Under the pieces are notes generated by a model, which made no database searches, was not told the DNA's origin, and worked only from the letters and a program-made list of their open reading frames with translations. From Prostheceraeus crozeri (lineage: Eukaryota > Platyhelminthes > Polycladida > Euryleptidae), in the NCBI GenBank assembly GCA_907163375.1, contig CAJQUW010006308.1, positions 149,871 through 213,870 on the forward strand: DNA of 64,000 nt, written 5' to 3'. Of this stretch, positions 53,650 through 63,494 are shown piece by piece. Position 1 is the stretch's first letter. Every line of letters begins with the position of its first letter. The position numbers and the translations under genes are program-made.

Positions 53650-55086
53650 CAGTGTCGGCGGAAATATTATGACCGCTTCTCAAAAGATTGTCTCTATGAG
53701 TCTGAAGACATGAAAACATTAGTTATTTATTCTCAAAACTTGTTTACTACTTTAAGAACATTACAGAATAGGAAATAATGATTGTTAAACATTTTAACGG
53801 TACACTTACAAGAAATAGTTAGTATTTCGTTGGATGGCCCGCACTTCTCTTCAGTAGGTGAATCCGGTTCTTTATTGAATTTGATAGATTTCGGCAGAAG
53901 TCGGGAGTGATTGAAAGGCACCAGTGTCGCGTGATCGATTCCTTCAAATCAGTCAATGATTTCGGTTGATCTTCAGAAACACGAACCTTCAACTGTCTCC
54001 ATAAATTCTCAATGGGGTTCAGATCCGGTGAGTTTCCAGGCCATTGAATGACACGAACATTTTGATCAGCAAGCCATGAAGTGATCTTCTTCGCTTTGTG
54101 ACAGGGGGCTGAATCGTGCAAGAAATATTCGCATCCGAGAATGTTCATATGAGTCATCAGCTTGTCCTCGAGCAAATCGAGATAAACAGCTGCATTCATG
54201 TTTATGCCTTTCGGAAGAAAAAAGAGGCCTCCTCTGTTGTTCGCCGAGAAACAGCCCCAAACCATCACTTTCTGTGGGTGTTTCACAGTTGGCAATGTGT
54301 ACCGGGGATTGTATCGTTCATTCGTTGGTCGTCTAACGAGATGAGGGGCTTGATAATTCAACTCAAAAGTTGATTCGTCCGAAAAAAGAACTTTTGCCCA
54401 GTCACCGTTATCCCAGTCGCCATATTGATCAGCAAAACAACGACGCTGACTTAGCATCTTCTTCGTCAAAAGTGGTTTCTTCGCAGCTCTTCTGGCAGAT
54501 AAACCAAATTTTCTCAAGCGATGCTTAATTTGGGTGACACCGAGATGTATTCCTTCCTCAGGCAGTATATTTACAATTTTTGATGCTGGCAAAAAAGGGT
54601 CTTTCACTACCATTCGTCGAATCTTTCGATCAGTTTGTCTGGTGGTCTTCGCCGGTCTTCCTGTTCGCTGACGACTCTTCAAAGAACCGGTATCTTGAAT
54701 TCTCTTGAGGGTATTGAACACAGTTCCTTTGGCAACCTTCAATCTTCTTGCAATTGCCTCGCTAGAGTATCCCTCTTCTTTCAACAGTTGAATATTTGCG
54801 CGGAGCGATTCACTCAAGTCCGGTTTCTTTCCCATTGCGAGCAAAATGTACGATTGCAAGCAGATATTCAAATTTGAATATTTTGACAGCTAATCGATGC
54901 GTCTAGTTGGAAAGGCTTGAAGTTGATTTCTATGGCAACGTCTATAGTTGGAAAGACGTGATGAAGTTGATTTCTATAGCATAGATATCTGAGAGAATGA
55001 ATAAGTATATCTGTCTACAGTGTATTATCGAAACTGTGATTTTACTGCTTTTCAATGAAGCGGTCATAATATTTCCGGCGACACTG
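53650..55086 (-). mobile_element. Tc1-type DNA transposon, 1.44 kb, inserted in Polinton-B
   Basis: Terminal inverted repeats beginning CAGTGTCGGCGGAAATATTA (53650) and CAGTGTCGCCGGAAATATTA (inverse at 55086), one mismatch in 30 bases, flanked by TA (53648-53649, 55087-55088). The transposase is uninterrupted, so this is the youngest layer in this region. Confidence 0.96.
53819..54835 (-). CDS. Tc1 transposase, apparently intact
   Basis: 338 residues from MGKKPDLSESLRANIQ (an upstream start at 54871 is open but outside the usual Tc1 length). Two helix-turn-helix segments with the GRPAKTTRQTDRKIRR linker bind the ends. Catalytic triad DD34E: Asp in LFSDESTFELN, Asp in YFLHDSAPCHKAKK, Glu in SPDLNPIENLWR, with 34 residues between the last two. 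It cuts and pastes the element at TA sites. No stop or frameshift seen, so it may be active. Confidence 0.94.
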   Translation of the reverse strand: MGKKPDLSESLRANIQLLKEEGYSSEAIARRLKVAKGTVFNTLKRIQDTGSLKSRQRTGRPAKTTRQTDRKIRRMVVKDPFLPASKIVNILPEEGIHLGVTQIKHRLRKFGLSARRAAKKPLLTKKMLSQRRCFADQYGDWDNGDWAKVLFSDESTFELNYQAPHLVRRPTNERYNPRYTLPTVKHPQKVMVWGCFSANNRGGLFFLPKGINMNAAVYLDLLEDKLMTHMNILGCEYFLHDSAPCHKAKKITSWLADQNVRVIQWPGNSPDLNPIENLWRQLKVRVSEDQPKSLTDLKESITRHWCLSITPDFCRNLSNSIKNRIHLLKRSAGHPTKY

Positions 55087-55088
55087 TA

Positions 55089-55213
55089 ATATGATAAAAC
55101 GTTATATGATAAAACTTAATATGATAAAACGTTATATGATAAAACTTTATATGATAAAACTTAATATGATAAAACATTATATGATAAAACATTATATGAT
55201 AAAACATAATATG
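55089..55213. repeat. 15-bp tandem repeat
   Basis: About eight copies of ATATGATAAAAC(G/A/T)TT following the Tc1. The unit matches the end of the upstream gene (codons for LYDKT), so the array grew from that gene's 3' end. A His/Ile/Tyr-rich minus-strand frame here is an artefact of the repeat. Confidence 0.85.
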
Positions 55214-55338
55214 ATAAAGAAAATAAAATAACTTAGGAACGTGAAATATATAATGATATATAATAACTCTCAAGACCCTGATATTAGAATGTTTATATCT
55301 AAAATTAAAACACAAATTTTTTCTTTAAAAAATAAAAA

Positions 55339-55524
55339 ATGGAAAATACCAAGTTTTATTGCAACTTATGTGAAAAAAAGTTGCAAGCAAAAAGAAGTTA
55401 TCAATCTCATTTAAATAGTAAAATGCATTTACAAAATGTAGATCGAGTTGATGAAGGAAATATATTGAAATTAAATAATTATATAAACTATCTAGAAACA
55501 TTACCTACTGATATAAAAGTTTAA
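55339..55524 (+). CDS. Small C2H2 zinc-finger protein
   Basis: 61 residues: CNLCEKKLQAKRSYQSHLNS followed by KMH gives Cys-x2-Cys-x12-His-x5-His, the U1/matrin-type C2H2 finger. It starts MENTKFY after an AT-rich leader and ends just before the polymerase region. It may be a nucleic-acid-binding accessory protein or the N-terminal part of the polymerase system. Absent from Polinton-A. Confidence 0.65.
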   Translation: MENTKFYCNLCEKKLQAKRSYQSHLNSKMHLQNVDRVDEGNILKLNNYINYLETLPTDIKV

Positions 55525-55527
55525 AAA

Positions 55528-58500
55528 ATGTTTGATGATTATTCACATTCGGAATATAAAAAAGTTTTTAATAGTGAAGATGAACATGTACGAACCGAAG
55601 GTTCTAGGGCTTCGCCCGTACCAGATGGAAGATATTTATTTAGCGATACTGATGAATTTAACGAAGTAGATGAATTTGATGAAGCCGTAACAGATATAGA
55701 ATATTTATTTAATGAATCGGTACACGGGACATCGGAGATGTCTTCCAGGGCTTCGCCCGTTGAACATAATGAAACCGATGAAACTTTTTCTGATATTCTA
55801 TCCAACTTTTATAATATATTTAAGAAATCTTTCAAATGTTATATGAATTTAGAAGTACTTTATACAAAAACTAGACCTGATGGAATTCCTGAAGAAATAA
55901 TACAAGGACATTTTACAAATTCACAAGAAATTCAAAATGTAAATGATATACAACCCATATTTGAACAAATGATACTTAAATTAGAAAATTGTATAATTGA
56001 AGCCCAGTTACGTGAATCTGGTTGGAGATTTGTTAAAATACTATCTAAGAAAATAGTAATTGATAAATATAAAAATAATACTGGTGGTAGTTATGTTCCT
56101 TTATTTTTCAGTTCACCACAAATAATCAACATAAAAAATGAAGATGATTATTGTTTTCTGTGGAGTATTATAGCACATTTACATCCTGCAGAATATCATA
56201 AAGAAAGACTAAGTCATTACCATAAAGAAGAATACATAAATGAATTTGATCTCTCTGATGACTTACATGAATTTCCATATGATTATAATAGGTTAATAAA
56301 GTTTGATAAAAAAAATAAAAATTTAATAGAAGTAAATGTCCTTGAATTAAATGTGAATTATGTTTCTATTGGTTATACTACTCCATTTTACTCAGATTCA
56401 AAAAAATTTTATTTGAATAATAAAAATTTATGTCAATCAGAAATAGTATATAATGATAGAGGAAATTACATGCATCATACTATTTTTTAACAAGGAAATA
56501 TAATATGTACTTAAAAATTTCAAATTATAAAAACACTATCACCAATAATGATTAATCATAATAATTATAAGGGACGTAATTATAATTATGATTATGATTC
56601 CAATTATTTATCTTTATCTTTAGAATATCAACAAAGCATACAAAATTTACATGAAATTTTACAAAAATGTAAAACAGATTATCAACAACAAACAAAAATA
56701 TTAGTACAAGAATATGGCCATAAATATCAAAATAAGATAGAAACGATTCAAAAATTAAATGAAGACAATAAAGAATTAAATAATGAAGACAATAAAGAAT
56801 TAAATGAATGTCTAAAAAAATGTCAACAGCAATATAAAGAACAATATAATAAAGAATATGAACAACAGCTACAAATATTAAATCAAAATTATCAACAGTC
56901 TGAAAAAGATTTACAAAGACAAATTGATCTAACACATGAAACATATAAAGATAAATTTGAAAAATTAAAACAAACAAAACAATCAGCACAAGCGAATATA
57001 TTATATTATCAGGGTCATTTTATATTGTGTAAAGATGTTTCTATATTTACAAAAACTTCAGATAATACAAATTTTCCTTGTCTTCAATGTATGACAAGTT
57101 TTAGAACTTTATAAGAAATGAATAGACATTTGGAGAATTGTCAACAAAATGAAGCAGTCAGAAACACATTTCCAAAAGATGATTATTTAGAACATAATAA
57201 ATGGTATTTTAAAAATAAAGTACCCTTTACTATTTATTGTGATTTTGAAGCATATAATGTTAATATGACACAAAATCGAACCGAAGGTTCTAGGGCTTCG
57301 CCCGATTCTGAAAATGATAATTATGAAAATGGTACGGGCCAAGCCCTAGAACCTTCGGTTTATAATTATGAAAAAAGTGCAGCTGAACAAAGTAAAGAAA
57401 AATATTTATTTGAACAAAAACCATTATGTTGGGGAATGTACATTCATTCAAATTATCCTGAATTATTTAAATCAGAATATTATCAATACTATGGTGAAGA
57501 TAGTTCAGAAATGTTTACAAAGAAAGTAGAAGAATTACAAAATTATTTTTCACAATTGCTTGAAACAAATATACCAATGCTTCCATTAACGGATGAAGAC
57601 AAAATTAAATTTGTTAATGAAACAAAATGTTTTTACTGTGGAAAAGAATTTGCAAAAAATCATAAAAATGGGAAATATATTGATAAGCGAAGCGACGGCT
57701 CTGCCGTCAAAGTAAAAGATCATGATCATCAAAATGGATTATATAGAGGTGCAGCACATAATTCTTGTAATCTTAATGCTAATAAATTTAAATATAACTT
57801 TGTTCCTTTATATTTCTACAATGGTTCTAAATATGATTTCCATCTAGTAATGAAAGATTTATTTTCATCTGAAAAATTACAACAACAACAAATAAATGTA
57901 CTATGTAAAACAGAAGAAGAATATTTTTCAATGCAATTAGGTTGTATTAGAATTTTAGATGCATTTAGATTTTTTACTCCTTATTCATTAGATGTTATGG
58001 GGAAAACTTTTAAACCTGAACAATGTAAAATATTAAATAAATATAATTTAAAACCTTTAAAAGGAATATTTCCGTATGAATATTTAACCTGTGGTTCACA
58101 GTCGAAGACTGGTTTAACTGGAGATTTTAATTCTGTGAATAAAATTATGGAAGAAAAACAACTTCCTCCAATAAATAAATTTAAATCAACATTTAAACAA
58201 TCACAATTATCTGAAGAAGACTATGCAGAAGCTGAAAAGAATTGGAGAGAGTTAAATTGTAAAACAATGTATGATTATACAATGAAATATCTACAGATAG
58301 ATGTATTAATACTAGCTGATCTTTTCCAAAACTTTCGTGACATATGTTTAGAATATTACGGAATAGATCCATGTTATTGTTATTCTACACCAGGTTTAAC
58401 ATGGTTAGCAGGATTAAAACATACTGGTGTTCAAGTCGATGGCTCTAGGACAAAGTCCGTTAAACTCAAACATTATAAAGAAAATACATATGATAAATTA

Positions 58501-59937
58501 TTATTTTTTGAATCTGGAATTAGAGGTGGAGTTTCATCAGTTTTAGGTAATAGATATGTTAAATGTTATAATAAGAAAGTAAATCCTGATGATTATGGAA
58601 TAATGAAACCTTTATCTCCAGAAGAAAGCGATCAGTTTATAAAATTGTTTAATCAAAATATAGAAGGACTTATATCAAATGAAGATAGTCAAGCAGCAGT
58701 TGATGAAATCATGAGAGAAAACTATTTGTTATATTATGATTTTAATAGCTTATATTCTTCTTGCATGATACAAGAATTACCAACAGGTGAGATGGAATGG
58801 TGTAATATTCTTGAATACGAACCTACATTAGATGGTGAAAATAATTATGGTTATATATATGAAGTTGATTTAGTATACCCTGATGAAATAAAAGATAAAA
58901 CAAAATATTTTCCTTTCTGTCCCGAAAACAAAATTCCCAATATAGAAGATTTTTCAGATTATCAAAAATCTTTAATTCCTAAGAAATACAGACCAACAAA
59001 AAAACTTATGTTAACACAAGGTAATAAAGGAAAGTATGTTGTTGAAGGAAGAATGCTAGATTGGTATTTAGGTCATGGAATGATTCTTTTAAAAATTCAC
59101 CGGAAACTAGTGTATAGAAAATCTAGGTGGTTAAAAGAATATATAGAGTTCAATATTGAAAAACGTAAAATAGCTAAAAGAAATAAAGATGATTTTGGAA
59201 ACGTGTTCTTCAAATTAATGAATAATGCATTTTATGGTAAGACTTTAGAAAATGTGCGTAATAGACAAAATATTGAAATAGTTTATGATAGAGATAGGTT
59301 TCAAAATTTAACAAGGAAACCTACATATAAAAGAACTGCTAGATTTAGTGATGAACTATGTGCTGTACATTTACGTCGAATTAGCGTAAAACATGATAAG
59401 TTTAATTTTATTGGATTCACTATATTAGAATTAGCTAAACTATTTATGTATAGATTTATATATGATTATTTAGCACCTGCTTATGGCGAAAACTATAAAT
59501 TACACTTTACAGATACCGATTCCGTTTTCTTAGAATTAACAGTACCGTATAATTCTTCACTTGATGAAGAAATAGATAAAATAAAAGATTTTATTCATCC
59601 TTCAGAATTATGTAAAGTAAAAGATGAGTTAGGAAATGAAGATTTCATAACAGAAGCTATATTTTTAAAATCTAAATGTTACTGTTATGATACAACTAAT
59701 AATATTAAAACACATAAAACATTAAAAGGAATTTCAAAGGCATCAGTGGCTAACCAAATAACATTTCAAGATTATAAGAATACATTATTTAATAATAAAA
59801 TAAAAACAGCATGTAATTATAGACTTAATTCAAAGAAACATAAAATGTATTTAAAAGAAGAACATAAATTAGCATTAGATCCATTTGATGATAAAAGAAA
59901 AATTTTACCTGATGGAATAACTACTTTACCTTTTTAA
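55528..59937 (+). CDS. POLB: Polinton-B family B DNA polymerase region (different lineage)
   Basis: The N-terminal part has the Maverick polymerase pattern KNEDDYCFLWSIIAHLHPAE, then a coiled-coil stretch, then a zinc-finger segment (FPCLQCMTSF...). The C-terminal part has exonuclease motif IYCDFEAYN, an endonuclease VII-like segment (CFYCGKEF, VKDHDHQNGLYRGAAHNSCN), polymerase motif A YYDFNSLYSSCM, motif B NNAFYGKTLENV and motif C FTDTDSVFLEL. Protein-primed replication is the known role. Broken about twice. It is on the opposite strand to the Polinton-A polymerase and clearly another branch. Four or more double-hairpin inserts lie in it. Confidence 0.9.
55591..55618. repeat. Double-hairpin insert (GAACC/GGGC type)
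   Basis: GAACC-GAA-GGTTC (55592-55604), TAG, GGGC-TTC-GCCC (55607-55617), encoding RTEGSRASP in the polymerase N-terminal region. Confidence 0.85.
55725..55759. repeat. 35-bp double-hairpin insert (GACATC/GGGC type)
   Basis: GACATC-GGA-GATGTC (55728-55742) and GGGC-TTC-GCCC (55748-55758), bounded by CGGG and CCCG. Its reverse complement recurs at 61885-61919 with one mismatch in 35 bases. It encodes GTSEMSSRASP here. Confidence 0.9.
57277..57304. repeat. Double-hairpin insert (GAACC/GGGC type)
   Basis: GAACC-GAA-GGTTC (57278-57290), TAG, GGGC-TTC-GCCC (57293-57303), encoding RTEGSRASPD. Confidence 0.85.
57335..57361. repeat. Double-hairpin insert, reverse orientation
   Basis: GGGC-CAA-GCCC (57336-57346), TAG-like spacer, AACC-TTC-GGTT (57350-57360): the reverse complement of the type at 57277, lying 30 bases from it and read in another sense as GQALEPS. 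Confidence 0.85.
57688..57708. repeat. Double-hairpin insert (GACGGC type)
   Basis: GCG-AA-GCG next to GACGGC-TCT-GCCGTC (57694-57708), encoding RSDGSAVK between the two halves of the endonuclease VII-like segment. Confidence 0.7.
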
Positions 59938-60047
59938 TTTTCTAATTTCTAAGATAGACAAATTTGATATATATATAAAAAAAATAAAATAAAAAAATAA
60001 AATATTATAACGCTATATTTGTATATTTTTATCACTCGGCAAACAAA

Positions 60048-60110
60048 TGTTCTATCGACTTTCAGTCGGGGCGAAGCCCCTCGAGGCGAAGCCTAGTCAG
60101 AGAACAATTG
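60048..60110. repeat. Hairpin cluster at the ATPase gene end
   Basis: CGAC-TTTCA-GTCG, GGGC-GAA-GCCCC and GGC-GAA-GCC in series. Polinton-A (18650-18685) has only the first and a shortened second, so the number of hairpins differs between the copies. Confidence 0.7.
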
Positions 60111-60857
60111 TTCGATAACTCTATCATGAATTTTTTTATCAATATTAATTGTAATGAAGCCATAATCTTTTGACCAAGCATTGTTACACGATTGTTTAAA
60201 TTCATCTTTATTTCTTACACATAAATCTCTTAACAAATCACTTAAGTTTCTTGCATTTATTTCAAATAGTATAAATATATTCGCATTCTTTCTGATAACA
60301 CTTCCGTCTAATGAATACATACTTTGTGTTAAATAAAAAACACTACAGTTGTTATGTCTACCTCTTGTGAAATAATTTCTCTGAACTGACTGATTTCTAT
60401 CATTAACACAATCATCAAAAATTACACAATGTTTCATTGTTTTATCTAGTTTACTAGGATCTTGCATATTACCACTATCATCTATTAATTGTATCTATAT
60501 ATGCTTATTTTTATTGGATTCTACTAACTGACTATTTTTTGCTGCTTCTTCACACCACGAACTTATTTCTTCTTCATCTTCAGATTTTTCATATTCTTTG
60601 AATAATGAAGCAATTGCTGTTTTTTAAGATTATTTTCAAATCCATATTTTAAAAATTGATAGACGGGTTGTTCTGCTGTTGTTGTATAAATTAAAAGATT
60701 ATTATAATCCAAAAAATTTGGAGTCGTTAAAATTTTAAACAATAGATACGTTTTACTACAAACTTATCTTCCGCAAATAACTGACAAAACTTTATTAGAT
60801 AAATTTGGATGATGATTGAATTTTAAGTTTTTTTTTTAATGGGGGTACTTCACTCAT
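60093..60857 (-). CDS. ATP: Polinton-B packaging ATPase region
   Basis: Relative of 18675-19442, with HCVIFDDCVNDRNQ (Walker B) and RGRHNNCSVFYLTQS. Broken at a few places, so it looks dead. Same orientation as in Polinton-A. The family packages DNA into the capsid. Confidence 0.82.
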
Positions 60858-60977
60858 TTTTTAATAAAAAAATTTTATTTTTAATTTTTTTAATTTTTTG
60901 TTTCTAAAGAAGAAGAATAAGAAGAATAATAAGAAGAATAATAAGAAGAAGAAAATTAAACTTCTTTAGCTTCGCGT

Positions 60978-61040
60978 GGGAGTTTATACCTCTCAAACGG
61001 GAGTTAATACCTCCCGAACGGGAGTTTATACCTCCCGAAC
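60978..61040. repeat. 21-bp hairpin unit, three copies
   Basis: Three units of GGGAGTTTATACCTCCCGAAC form (60978, 60999, 61020), each a GGGAG...CTCCC hairpin. Polinton-A has a single unit at 19527-19547. Confidence 0.85.
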
Positions 61041-61802
61041 CAAAAGATCTATCATAATCTCTTCACCTCCAAAATTTATTTCTTGTCCTTTCTCATCAGT
61101 GATTCTAATGTTAATGTTGTTAATAGTTTTTCTTGTAATAGGGAAATATATTAATGTTTGGGGAAATACATTTAATCTATAACCAATGGGCACAGTAAAA
61201 GCTGGAAAACTGAATATTAAATTTGACAATTTACCATTTATATATCCTCCTTCAATAATGTCACAATGTACAACAATTGAATTTATTTCTGTTATTTTTG
61301 GAATCTTCTCACCTTGACTATAGGTTTGTTTATTAAATCCTAATAGCTTTGACAATGATCTATCATGATTAAAATCAACTTGATGATTTTCGTCTAAAGT
61401 AAGAGAAAATTTGTTAACTGCCGGTTCAACTGCAAAATGTAATTGTTGCTTATCTTTAAATGGTATACCTAAATGTCTCTTAATTTCATTTGATATTGTT
61501 TCAACTTCGTAAGAACCAGGAAGAAAAGTTAGTAATTTCCACGTTTTTCCTTTATCAGTAGAATATCTAAATTGATCATTCACATCTTTGATAACGTTTT
61601 GAATAGTGTTAAATGTGGAGAAACTAGTCAATGCAATTTGATAATTTTTATTTTGTTCCAAATGTAGAATGGGTTCTAAATTACAAGTGTGTGATGAAGT
61701 AGTTGTTATAATTTTTAACGTCGCACTAAATTTTGATGAACCCAAAATCTCTGTCAAATTTTCTAAATGATTATTAATTTTGTCTAAATCTGCTGAACAC
61801 AT
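61026..61802 (-). CDS. mCP: Polinton-B minor capsid (penton) protein
   Basis: 258 residues, relative of 19533-20318: NYQIALTSFSTFNTIQNV, FLPGSYEVETISNEI, VHCDIIEGGYINGKLSNL and ITDEKGQEINFGGEEIMI. The frame looks whole. It differs by a small in-frame length change and scattered substitutions. Confidence 0.85.
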   Translation of the reverse strand: MCSADLDKINNHLENLTEILGSSKFSATLKIITTTSSHTCNLEPILHLEQNKNYQIALTSFSTFNTIQNVIKDVNDQFRYSTDKGKTWKLLTFLPGSYEVETISNEIKRHLGIPFKDKQQLHFAVEPAVNKFSLTLDENHQVDFNHDRSLSKLLGFNKQTYSQGEKIPKITEINSIVVHCDIIEGGYINGKLSNLIFSFPAFTVPIGYRLNVFPQTLIYFPITRKTINNINIRITDEKGQEINFGGEEIMIDLLVREV

Positions 61803-61861
61803 TTTTTAATTGAAAAATTTGAATAAATATCTTTTATCAAATATTTTTTTATAAAAAATTA

Positions 61862-62714
61862 AAAACAACAACATATTTCAGCTACGGGCGAAGCCCTGGA
61901 AGACATCTCCAATGTCCCGTTATACTTTTATAATCATCTTCATTTAGAATCTTCTTTTCTAACAGTCTTTTCAATATAGCATGAATTTCATTGAAACTAG
62001 AATTATGTCCTATTTTTATTGCAGATATTAAAATATTTAATCTATTTAGTAATTCTTGTGGATCATCTGGTAAGAATACAGTTGTTTCAGTTTTAAAACC
62101 TTTTCCTACTTTAACTCCCGTTGATAATAAATTTTCTAATTGTTAATAACGTCTAAGAGATTTTACTGCACCAACTCTATCTAACATAGCTTTATATTTT
62201 ATGAGATCTTCTACAGCATAATTACTTAAATCTGCTCCTCTTAAAAGATCAACAAAATTTCTATCTAAATTAAAAGGAGATTTATCTGGTGAAAAAATTA
62301 AACCTCGAAAAGGTTGTGGAAATATTTCTTTTTGTCCGAGATAAAATCTAGGTATTGTTTTTCCATCTATAAATGAAATAGAATGTTCAAATTGCATAGA
62401 TTTTGGTAATTTCTTATTAATGTTTGATTCTAGTAATCCATAGTCATCTAATATAGTTTTGTGCTCTGGATCTGTTATATCAATTTGTTTATCATTATTT
62501 GTACTTTCTTTTTCAAGAGTTTTAAATAGTTTCATAGTTTTCTCAAAATCAGTTTTTACTTGCTCGGTTTGCTGCATTTTTCAAACATATCAGATTGAAT
62601 ACCAGCTTTTATCATTCTATGTTGAAGATGATTTTCTTTCATAATATTTCTTTGTTTTATTAACTCTTCTAATTGTTTTATTCTTTTAAAATTATCAGCT
62701 CTAATTTTATCCAT
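61862..62714 (-). CDS. Polinton-B structural-type protein region, unknown role
   Basis: Relative of 20438-21265, starting MDKIRADNFKR, with RFYLGQKEIFPQPFRGL. Broken at several places. Near its 3' end it holds the 35-bp double-hairpin insert (61885-61919), which is absent from Polinton-A. Confidence 0.58.
61885..61919. repeat. 35-bp double-hairpin insert, second copy
   Basis: Reverse complement of 55725-55759 with one mismatch. The matching site in Polinton-A (near 20455-20465) has the same flanks and no insert. Confidence 0.9.
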
Positions 62715-62814
62715 TTTTAAAATATAATATTTGAATTTTGTGGTAACATTGGAATACAGCAAAAACATTTTTCTGAACAAATTATTTTTTTATTGCTTTG
62801 TTGTCTGTCATATT

Positions 62815-63494
62815 TTCGCTTTAAGTTTTGTTTAATAAAGTTTTGCTTAAATTTTCGCTGAAAGTTTTTAGCTCTTCTAAAAAAATTTTGTCATTTTCTT
62901 CATTAGAAATTTTACCATCACTCGAAATTTTGCCATCCTGTTTATTCTTATCATCAACTTTTTCTGACTGTAATTGAAATGATATTTGATTTACTTCATT
63001 AGCTATTTGATCAAATTTTTCAATCTCATCTAACGTAATAACATTATCATCACATACTCTTTGAAAGTAGTAATGTAGTTTATCATAGACTTCTTTAATA
63101 TGTAAATGCTTAGTTTTTAATGATTTTCTTTTCTTAGTTATTAAAGATTTATTGTAACAAGTGAAGTTGCAAAAACATTCGTACCTGTTAAAGCTGTAGC
63201 AACTACTGGAATTACTAAAACACCTGAAGATATAACAATTGTTAAAGCACCTAAACTTATTGTTAAGAATATGCCAATTCCTTGTGTTACATTCTTAACT
63301 TTAGTCCATCTCTTTCTTAATTTTTCATAATGCTCTAATCTATATAATAATTGAGATTCCTTATCTTTCATATAACGTACTCTATCTTTGTGTTTTTCTT
63401 TATTCATTTTTTCAATGTCCATTAAAGTAGAACTACGTTCATATGATAACGAAGGATATATTCTTGCGGTTTCTTCCACTTTTGTTTCTTCCAT
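62815..63494 (-). CDS. Polinton-B membrane protein region, running into the terminal repeat
   Basis: Relative of 21387-22103: MEETKVEETARIYPSLSYER, coiled coil, hydrophobic pair (GIGIFLTISLGALTIVISS), charged end. Broken about once. Its start lies in the right terminal repeat and is mirrored at 45860-45908. Confidence 0.62.

Noticed and set aside
55064-55315. 83-codon His/Ile/Tyr-rich minus-strand frame
   Set aside because: Created by the 15-bp tandem repeat.
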